13,120 nt of DNA, from the NCBI GenBank assembly GCA_049318685.1, contig JBMOFW010000073.1, positions 1-13,120 on the forward strand. Reading direction: 5' to 3'. Positions within the stretch are counted from its first letter, which is position 1; each line of letters opens with the position of its first letter. This document shows positions 1 through 5,206 of this stretch, piece after piece. This DNA is from JAIXWP01 sp049318685. GTDB lineage: Bacteria > Bacteroidota > Bacteroidia > Flavobacteriales_D > Sanyastnellaceae. The notes beneath the pieces are model-generated. The model searched no databases and was not told where the DNA came from. It saw nothing but the letters and a program-made list of their open reading frames with translations. The position numbers and the translations under genes were made by a program.

Positions 1-772
1 CCCATGTGCGCAACGTTGCCTGATACACCTGACGCATACTCAGATTGCCATAGGTGAGGTAGGGCGAAATGCGACCGCACGAGATCCGCGCCAAATGCGG
101 TTTGGAGATGTGTTTTTGATAGTGAACGTAGCGTTCTTGAAGAAAGCTATGCAGGTATTTCCATCCCTGCGTCTCGCCCCCTTTTTGCATTCTATTCTCT
201 CGTTTCAGTTCTTGTTCCAGTTCTCGTTCCAGTTCTCGTTCCGGCGCCTCCCATTTCACACTCTTGAAAGTCCCGAGCTCCACGTCCGCACATGCCTGCT
301 TCATCGTATGTTCCCAGCGCTTTTCCCAATCGATGCGGTTTTTCAATTTCCGAATCACGCCATTCAAGCGGGATTCGTGCCAAGTGATATGGTGATCACG
401 CAATAAAGCCGCCACGGCCAGATCGCGATCGAATGTGAGGCGATTGCCCACTTCTTGATGCGAAAAAACACCACGTATATCAAATTGATGGATCAATTCT
501 TCGAATACGGAAAGGGCTTCTGCATGCCGGATGTGCAAAGGCAAATGAAACGCATCAAGTGTGCGGCGCATATCCAAGAGCGATTCATAGACAAATCGCC
601 AATGGCGTACATCGCTGTCGTGATGCCCCATAATCGATGGTTCGAAACAATAGAGTAGCAGCACCGGAAGCCCTTTATCTTGCGCACGCCGCAGTGGCTC
701 ATGGTCGGTCAAGCGCAGATCGCGTTTGAACCACACCACGGTGATGGCTTGACGATGTGAGGGAGTGTGCAT
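1..772 (-). CDS. Photolyase/cryptochrome family protein, C-terminus cut by window edge
   Basis: The frame is open for 257 codons from ATG at 772 to the left edge, with no stop. I translated it by hand. It begins with a Rossmann-type photolyase N-terminus (VVWFKRDLRLTDHEPL, residues 12-27), continues through FSHQEVGNRLTFDRDLA, and reaches the start of the FAD-binding helical domain (GRISPYLTYGNLSMRQVYQA, about residues 232-251). The family consists of blue-light flavoproteins that repair cyclobutane pyrimidine dimers or act as light sensors. Full members have about 450-500 residues, so roughly half is missing here, including most FAD contacts; repair enzyme and cryptochrome cannot be told apart. 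A charged repeat, ERELERELEQELKRE, lies at about residues 178-192 in the linker between the two domains and is encoded by a 12-bp tandem repeat. An SD-like GAAGG lies 10 nt upstream of the ATG. The gene is divergent from the TatD gene with about 50 bp between the two starts. Confidence 0.9.
   Translation of the reverse strand, partial: MHTPSHRQAITVVWFKRDLRLTDHEPLRRAQDKGLPVLLLYCFEPSIMGHHDSDVRHWRFVYESLLDMRRTLDAFHLPLHIRHAEALSVFEELIHQFDIRGVFSHQEVGNRLTFDRDLAVAALLRDHHITWHESRLNGVIRKLKNRIDWEKRWEHTMKQACADVELGTFKSVKWEAPERELERELEQELKRENRMQKGGETQGWKYLHSFLQERYVHYQKHISKPHLARISCGRISPYLTYGNLSMRQVYQATLRTW
195..242 (-). repeat. 12-bp (2 x hexamer) tandem repeat inside the photolyase gene
   Basis: Read on the minus strand, the unit GGAACGAGAACT occurs twice exactly (231-242 and 219-230), once with one change (207-218, GGAACAAGAACT) and once degenerate (195-206). 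It is in frame and encodes alternating Glu-Arg/Glu-Leu residues. The same hexamer style and the same reading frame recur at 5436-5483 in an unrelated gene. Confidence 0.85.
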
Positions 773-822
773 ATTCGAATTACCTTCGTTTTTTCAAAAC
801 ATATCTATACAGCGATTGTTTA

Positions 823-1476
823 ATGTGCTCCCTTTTTGATTTGCATACACACCACGACCGGGCAGGACATGTAGCTTTGATCAGCCGTTACGAGTCATTT
901 GCTGCGCTATCGACAGAAAACTTCTATACCGTAGGTTTGCATCCGTGGTATCTCAATGAGCACGCCGAAGAGGCCTTCGAGCAACTGAGTATATCCGCGA
1001 AGAAAAAAAACGTCCTCGCGATCGGCGAATGCGGCTTAGATAAGGTCTGCGATACGGATTGGTCATTGCAGCAAGTATGGTTTGAGAAGCAAATTACATT
1101 GGCCAAAAGCTTAAATAAACCGCTGATTATTCATTGTGTGCGCGCATTCGAAGAGGTGATGGCGGTACTGAAAAATAATCAAGTGACAGTGCCGGTGATT
1201 TTTCACGGATTCAATAAAAATGCGCAAGTGGCAAAGCGTCTGATTGATCAAGGGTATTATTTATCGTTCGGGAAACATCTGAAAAATGAGGGTGTTCGAG
1301 AAGTATTGCGGTCGATTCCCATTGAAAGTGTATTTTTGGAGACCGATGATTCAACCCTTTCTATCGCCGAGGTCTATGCCTTGGCGGCGTATGCGCTGGG
1401 CATTTCATTAGAAAATTTAGCGCATCATATCGAGGCGAACGTTCATTCGGTTTTTGGAAAAGACATTGTATTATGA
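823..1476 (+). CDS. TatD family metal-dependent hydrolase (DNase-like)
   Basis: I place the start at ATG 823 (MCSLFDLHTHHD, 217 aa). The same frame is open back to 757, but the 22 extra residues do not resemble the family and would overlap the divergent photolyase start. TatD amidohydrolase-fold metal ligands are all visible: HxH at residues 8 and 10, Glu69 in AIGECGLD, His104 in LIIHC, His128 in FHGFN, and Asp175 in LETDD. Characterised TatD enzymes are Mg2+-dependent 3'-5' exonucleases or deoxyribonucleases; the substrate here is not known. At 217 residues it is shorter than the usual 255-265, a compact form I believe is common in this phylum. It shares an ATGA overlap with tcdA, so the two are probably co-transcribed and translationally coupled. 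Confidence 0.88.
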   Translation: MCSLFDLHTHHDRAGHVALISRYESFAALSTENFYTVGLHPWYLNEHAEEAFEQLSISAKKKNVLAIGECGLDKVCDTDWSLQQVWFEKQITLAKSLNKPLIIHCVRAFEEVMAVLKNNQVTVPVIFHGFNKNAQVAKRLIDQGYYLSFGKHLKNEGVREVLRSIPIESVFLETDDSTLSIAEVYALAAYALGISLENLAHHIEANVHSVFGKDIVL

Positions 1477-2195
1477 ATGATATTTCTTGGCTCTCGCGTA
1501 CGAGTCTTTTAATTGGCGAAGAAAAACTCCGCACCCTCACCACGAAACATGTCATGGTGGTAGGGATGGGCGGAGTAGGTTCTTTTGCCGCGGAATTTAT
1601 AGCCCGCTCCGGTGTAGGCGAAATGACCATAGTGGACGGTGATGTCGTGGATCCTACCAACCGAAATCGCCAATTGCCGGCCCTTTCCACCAATCATGGT
1701 CAACCCAAAGCACAAATCATGGCGGAGCGATTGCTCGCTATAAATCCAGAGTTGAAGCTGCACGTGGTGCAGGAGTTTGTCAATCCCGATATGGTGCGCG
1801 AACTCCTTTTGCGCAAGCCTGATTTTCTCATCGATGCCATCGATAGCATTACGCCAAAAATCACGTTTATAAAATTGGCCTATGAGAGTCGGATACCGCT
1901 GGTAAGCAGCATGGGTGCGGGTGCCAAGCTCGATCCTACTCAGTTGCGCGTAGTGGATATTTCGAAAACATACAATTGCCCGTTCGCACAACAGATTCGC
2001 AAGAACCTTAAAAATCTGGGCATTAAAAAAGGAGTGAAAGTGGTCTTCAGTCCTGAGGAACCCATCAAGGAAAGCCTCATGCTCACCGACGGAAAGAACT
2101 ATAAGAAATCAGCCTACGGAACGATCTCGTACATGCCCGCCACCTTCGGCGCAGTCACGGCGAGTGTCGCCATCCGAAAACTCATGAATTCCTGA
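1473..2195 (+). CDS. tcdA: tRNA threonylcarbamoyladenosine dehydratase TcdA (ThiF/E1-like)
   Basis: This 240-residue protein of the ThiF/MoeB/E1-like superfamily uses ATP to dehydrate t6A at position 37 of ANN-decoding tRNAs into the cyclic ct6A form. Visible features: the nucleotide-binding loop GMGGVGS at residues 31-37, the acidic residue after the second strand (IVDGDVVD, Asp55), the adenylation motif TNRNRQLPA at 62-70, DAIDSI in the middle, and the C-terminal SAYGTISYMPATFG segment typical of the TcdA/CsdL branch. There is no separate ThiS/MoaD-like partner nearby, which argues against a thiamin or molybdopterin role. The start overlaps the tatD-family stop by 4 bp. The stop codon TGA at 2193-2195 is the last three bases of the degenerate first core (ATTCCTGA) of the downstream 13-bp repeat array, so the extreme C-terminus (MNS) may be repeat-derived. 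The E. coli enzyme is slightly longer, about 268 residues. Confidence 0.9.
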   Translation: MNDISWLSRTSLLIGEEKLRTLTTKHVMVVGMGGVGSFAAEFIARSGVGEMTIVDGDVVDPTNRNRQLPALSTNHGQPKAQIMAERLLAINPELKLHVVQEFVNPDMVRELLLRKPDFLIDAIDSITPKITFIKLAYESRIPLVSSMGAGAKLDPTQLRVVDISKTYNCPFAQQIRKNLKNLGIKKGVKVVFSPEEPIKESLMLTDGKNYKKSAYGTISYMPATFGAVTASVAIRKLMNS

Positions 2196-2356
2196 AATCA
2201 ATTCCGAAACCCGATTCCGAAACTCAATTCCGAAACCCGATTCCGAAATTCAATTCCGAATCCCGATTCCGAAACTCAATTCCGAACAATTATTCCGAAT
2301 CCCAATTCCGAAACCCGATTCCGAACAATTATTCCGAAAATTGATTTCTGAGGTCA
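2188..2356 (+). repeat. Left 13-bp tandem array, 13 units of ATTCCGAA + 5 variable bases
   Basis: Units start every 13 bp at 2188, 2201, 2214 and so on to 2344, without one phase slip. Eleven carry the exact core ATTCCGAA; the first (ATTCCTGA) and last (ATTTCTGA) are degenerate. The five bases after the core vary within a small set: ACCCG three times, ACTCA twice, CAATT twice, and AATCA, ATTCA, TCCCG, TCCCA, AATTG and GGTCA once each. The array begins on the last codons of tcdA. A 5-bp variable part is far too short for a CRISPR spacer. Confidence 0.95.
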
Positions 2357-2387
2357 AATAATCAACGGAATAATATTAGTATTGGAA

Positions 2388-2771
2388 TTACTTTTTTTTA
2401 CTGCCTTGCATTTCAGAACGTTTGAGATAAGTAATGAAGCCGCCAATTTGTTTGGAAATTTCAGCAGATTGTTTTTGCATCTCACCATGTTTTATTTCTG
2501 TAATGATCTGCATGTCAAGAAGTCTTGTGATTTGTGAGCTTAATTCGCCATTTGAGCCCTTTGCAATGGAAAGAAATTGGATTAGCTCTCGGTTGCCATC
2601 TCTTTCAAATCCTTCAGCAATATTATCCATGACGCTTCCGCTAGATCTGAAAATTTGATCTTTGAACTTATATAGTCTTTCAAGTTTTGAAGTGCTAAGT
2701 ATTTGGATTATTTCTATGTTTTGTACTCTTGAAAGCTTCCAAACTTCGCTTTGTCTAAAATTCAAACTCAT
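2388..2771 (-). CDS. Four-helix bundle protein (23S rRNA intervening-sequence / S23 type)
   Basis: This 127-residue protein has the family signature in order: FRSSGSVMDNIAEGF at residues 41-55, then RELIQFLSIAKGSNGELSSQ at 61-80. The family forms four-helix bundles that assemble as pentamers in the one studied group (bAvd of diversity-generating retroelements). Other members are encoded in intervening sequences of bacterial 23S rRNA. Its biochemical role here is unknown; a basic C-terminus (GSKKK) would fit nucleic-acid binding, but that is inference. The gene stands alone between two mirrored 13-bp repeat arrays, and no reverse transcriptase or rRNA is near. Its G+C is about 36% by hand count over 2401-2760, clearly lower than the flanking housekeeping and GH genes, which suggests a separate origin. 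The start at 2771 fits family N-termini (short lead, then helix 1). Confidence 0.9.
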   Translation of the reverse strand: MSLNFRQSEVWKLSRVQNIEIIQILSTSKLERLYKFKDQIFRSSGSVMDNIAEGFERDGNRELIQFLSIAKGSNGELSSQITRLLDMQIITEIKHGEMQKQSAEISKQIGGFITYLKRSEMQGSKKK

Positions 2772-2928
2772 TTTTTATTTCAAAACTAATATTTAAATTA
2801 AAATATTTTGTAGAATAATTATTCGAATAAAATTCTTTATTTTATACAAGATATTAATGTTTTAATGGTAATATTTCTCATCAAAATATTGCATTGATTA
2901 AAAAAAAGAATAGTGCTGGAAATCAATG
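2772..2928. other. Very AT-rich upstream region of the four-helix-bundle gene
   Basis: G+C is about 16% by hand count over 2761-2920. It contains no coding signal. Two details: a perfect 12-bp palindrome GAATAATTATTC at 2813-2824, and, on the minus strand, TAGTTTTG at 2788-2781, which matches the Bacteroidota -7 consensus TAnnTTTG and lies 9 nt before the start codon of the four-helix-bundle gene. I see no matching -33 TTTG, so a promoter assignment is weak. Confidence 0.4.
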
Positions 2929-3097
2929 TTTAGAATCCTCGTTCGGAATAAACATCAGGAATTGATGTTCGGAATCGATGTTCGGAATCCAAGTTCGGAA
3001 TTGGGTTTCGGAATCAAAGTTCGGAATCGATGTTCGGAATCGATGTTCGGAATTGAAGTTCGGAATTATTGTTCGGAATCATTGTTCGGAATCAAAG
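2929..3097 (-). repeat. Right 13-bp tandem array, 13 units, inverted relative to the left array
   Basis: On the plus strand the unit is TTCGGAAT + 5 bases, the reverse complement of the left array core. Units start at 2929, 2942, 2955 and so on to 3085, again with perfect phase. Eleven cores are exact; 2929 (TTTAGAAT) and 2955 (TCAGGAAT) are degenerate. On the minus strand, the 5-mers after the cores include CATCG three times, CAATG, CAATA, CTTTG, CTTGG, CTTCA and ACCCA, overlapping in type with the left array (CAATN, ACCCR). The stop codon and last ten or so codons of the GH97 gene lie in this array. Confidence 0.95.
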
Positions 3098-4892
3098 TCA
3101 CGGCCGTTCCGCCACCGGAAGCGAGTTTGAGTTGTAGCACACTGTCTTTCGTGACTTCAATCGTGCGGATGCGGTAGGCTTTTGGATTTTTATCCCAAGA
3201 AGCATCGGGGGCATCTTCGTAAATGGTGGCGGTATACGTTTTATTCGGATCTAAGAAGTCGAGTGAAATGCTTGTTTCGCGAGCGTTTTCATCGGTGATG
3301 GCACCGATAAACCATCGGACTCCATTTTTTTCTTTGCGGGCAACAGTGATGTAGTCGCCGGGTTCGGCTTCGAGATATATGCTGCGCTGCCAATCACAGG
3401 CAACGTCTTTGATGAATTGAAATGCATCGGCATAGCGCATATAATTTTCGGGCAAATCGGCCGCCATTTGAAGCGGAGAATACAGGGTCACATAGAGCGC
3501 CAATTGCTTGGCCAAGGTGGTATGTACGCGTTCTTTTTTATTGACATCATAATACCGCATTTCTACTTCGAAGATGCCCGGTGTATAATCCATCGGACCG
3601 CCCATCAATCGCGTGAACGGCAATATCGTTTCGTGCATCGGCGGATTGCCCACACTCCAAGCATTGAATTCGTTGCCGCGTGCGGCCTCCGCTGCGATAT
3701 AATTTGGCCAGGTGCGGTGCATTCCTGTAGGGCGCGAACTCTCGTGCGAGTTCACCATCAAGCCATATTCTGCGGCGCGTTTTACGACGTGGTGGTAATG
3801 ATTCACCATGGTTTGTCCATCATGATATTCTCCACGCGGAATAATGCGCCCAACGTACCCGGTCTTCACCGCGGGATAGCCATAGTTCAACATCAACTCC
3901 ATGGCGCGATCAAGGCGACGCTCATAGTTGGAAGCACTGCCAGAGGTTTCGTGGTGCATGATGAGTTTAATGCCCTTGGAAGCCGCATAGGCTGTGACTT
4001 TGGCCATGTCAAAATCAGGATAGGGCGTCACAAAATCGAAGACATCTTCTTTCCAATTGCCAAACCAATCTTCCCAACCGACATTCCATCCCTCAATCAA
4101 TACACCATCAAAACCGTGCTCAGCCGCAAAGTCGATATACATCATGGTGCGCTCTGTGGTGGCTCCGTGACGACCGCTGGCCTTGAGTTCACCATTGTTT
4201 TGTGCATTCTGTGAACCGGCGTAATCCCATGTATGACGACCCACGTGCATGTCCCACCAAATGCCGACGTATTTCATCGGTTTGATGTATTCGGTATTTG
4301 CTATTTTACTGGGTTCGTTGAGGTTGAGTGTCATTTTTGACCCCACAATATCGCGGGCATCATCGCTGATAAAAATGGTGCGCCAAGGAGTTTTGCATGG
4401 CGCTTGAAGATAGGCCAGGTCGCCAATAGGATTGGGTGCGAGCATGGCTTGAAAGGTAAAACGCGCAGGATCGCAATTCAAATGCATCACGGGATAATTG
4501 TCGACCGCGGCTTCAAAAATGTTGATGTATACGCCTTCGGCTGACTTCATCACCAAGGGCGATTGCACGCCGTGATTATTGACAATGCTTTTGAATCCAA
4601 TGCCATTGTTGAGGTCGATCTTTCGTGTATCTATGCCGGAAATAGGCGTTTCATTGTAAGCATATTCTTGACTGTCGAAGTCAGCAGGGATCCAGAATGT
4701 TTTGTGATCGCCGGTCAAGTTGAACTCGGTCATTTCTTTTTTCACAATGAAATACCTTAGCTTTTCTTGATTCGGAAAAACATATCGAAAGGCCACGCCT
4801 TCATCATAGGCGCGAAAAATAATTTGCATGTCGATGCCGGAGATGCTGTGATGAAGATCAATCGTCATTTCATTGAAATGGTCACGAATCAA
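3066..4892 (-). CDS. GH97 alpha-glucosidase (SusB-like), catalytic part, separated from its N-terminus by a frameshift
   Basis: This holds the catalytic barrel and C-terminal domain of a glycoside hydrolase family 97 enzyme. The 608 open codons begin at a TTG that is only the first possible start after the break, not a likely true one. Restoring one base near 4919 gives a 702-residue protein with MKRLLFF as N-terminus, close to SusB (738). In that numbering Glu409 (HHETSG), Glu478 (NSHESSRP), Glu496 (IAAEAARG) and Glu502 (RGNEFN) have spacings of 69, 18 and 6, the same as SusB Glu439, Glu508, Glu526 and Glu532, remembered as catalytic and calcium-binding residues. Having Glu at the 508 position indicates the inverting alpha-glucosidase branch, not the retaining alpha-galactosidase branch. 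Its job would be releasing glucose from maltooligosaccharides or other alpha-glucans in the periplasm. The last residues (IPNNDSEQ) and the TAA are encoded by the 13-bp repeat array. Confidence 0.88.
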   Translation of the reverse strand: MIRDHFNEMTIDLHHSISGIDMQIIFRAYDEGVAFRYVFPNQEKLRYFIVKKEMTEFNLTGDHKTFWIPADFDSQEYAYNETPISGIDTRKIDLNNGIGFKSIVNNHGVQSPLVMKSAEGVYINIFEAAVDNYPVMHLNCDPARFTFQAMLAPNPIGDLAYLQAPCKTPWRTIFISDDARDIVGSKMTLNLNEPSKIANTEYIKPMKYVGIWWDMHVGRHTWDYAGSQNAQNNGELKASGRHGATTERTMMYIDFAAEHGFDGVLIEGWNVGWEDWFGNWKEDVFDFVTPYPDFDMAKVTAYAASKGIKLIMHHETSGSASNYERRLDRAMELMLNYGYPAVKTGYVGRIIPRGEYHDGQTMVNHYHHVVKRAAEYGLMVNSHESSRPTGMHRTWPNYIAAEAARGNEFNAWSVGNPPMHETILPFTRLMGGPMDYTPGIFEVEMRYYDVNKKERVHTTLAKQLALYVTLYSPLQMAADLPENYMRYADAFQFIKDVACDWQRSIYLEAEPGDYITVARKEKNGVRWFIGAITDENARETSISLDFLDPNKTYTATIYEDAPDASWDKNPKAYRIRTIEVTKDSVLQLKLASGGGTAVTLIPNNDSEQ

Positions 4893-4903
4893 CGCTTCTT
4901 CAC

Positions 4904-5173
4904 CTAGTACGGGCGACCAGTTTCATCAACCGTGCGGCGATTTACACTCTTCGATTCGAAACTATTGAAGAGTTCTCCTTGATCTTTGAGTGTAAAACCC
5001 AATAGTGATTTTTGAATAATTTCTTGATTTTTATAATAAACCGCATAGACCGGTTGGTTGGCTTTGGTCAAAGAAAATTCAAGTCGAAGATTATTCGATG
5101 GAGAAAGCAAAGTTTGCGCGCTCATAAAAGAAGAAAAAAACAGGACTATAGTAAAAAAGAGAAGGCGTTTCAT
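4904..5173 (-). CDS. GH97 alpha-glucosidase, N-terminal part with signal peptide (frameshifted)
   Basis: ATG at 5173 begins a classic Sec signal peptide (MKRLLFFTIVLFFSSFMSAQ) followed by the N-terminal beta-sandwich start of GH97 (SPSNNLRLEFSLTKANQPVY, then KNQEIIQKSLLGF). The frame stops at TAG 4904-4906 after only 89 codons; the last four residues before it (GRPY) are out of frame relative to the family. The gene begins 33 bp after the stop of the upstream GH16 gene on the same strand, so the two probably share a transcript. I see no promoter in the 33-bp gap. If the frameshift is real the product would be a short useless exported peptide; if it is a sequencing error this and the 3066-4892 part are one gene. 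Confidence 0.85.
   Translation of the reverse strand: MKRLLFFTIVLFFSSFMSAQTLLSPSNNLRLEFSLTKANQPVYAVYYKNQEIIQKSLLGFTLKDQGELFNSFESKSVNRRTVDETGRPY
4919..4920 (-). other. Probable one-base deletion (frameshift) in the GH97 gene
   Basis: On the minus strand the sequence reads GAAACTGGTCGCCC. One extra T (GAA ACT TGG TCG CCC) would give DETWSPVLGEEALIRDH, which fits the conserved GH97 TWxPVxGE..IR segment and joins both halves into one frame of 703 codons including stop. Without it, the upstream half runs into TAG at 4904-4906. No other break is seen in the gene. Confidence 0.82.
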
Positions 5174-5206
5174 GCTGCCAAGGTAGCAGAAATTCTCTGA
5201 TTTGCT

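Noticed and set aside
757..822. Upstream extension of the TatD-family gene
   Set aside because: The extra 22 residues are unlike the family and would overlap the divergent photolyase start; ATG 823 gives the standard N-terminus.
2388..2771. Diversity-generating retroelement accessory gene (Avd)
   Set aside because: The protein family is related, but there is no reverse transcriptase, template repeat or variable repeat in the neighbourhood.
2388..2771. Intervening sequence inside a 23S rRNA gene
   Set aside because: The flanks are protein-coding genes (tcdA and GH97); no rRNA sequence is seen.
2188..3097. CRISPR array
   Set aside because: The unit is 13 bp with 5-bp variable parts; CRISPR repeats and spacers are each above 20 bp, and no cas gene is present.
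2926..3177. Plus-strand reading frame encoding a repetitive protein (MFRILVRNKHQE...)
   Set aside because: It is only a translation of the 13-bp repeats running into the antisense of the GH97 gene; it has no leader signals or composition of a real protein.
3417..4214. Long plus-strand open frame opposite GH97
   Set aside because: It is an antisense shadow of a well-supported glycosidase gene and has no recognisable domain.
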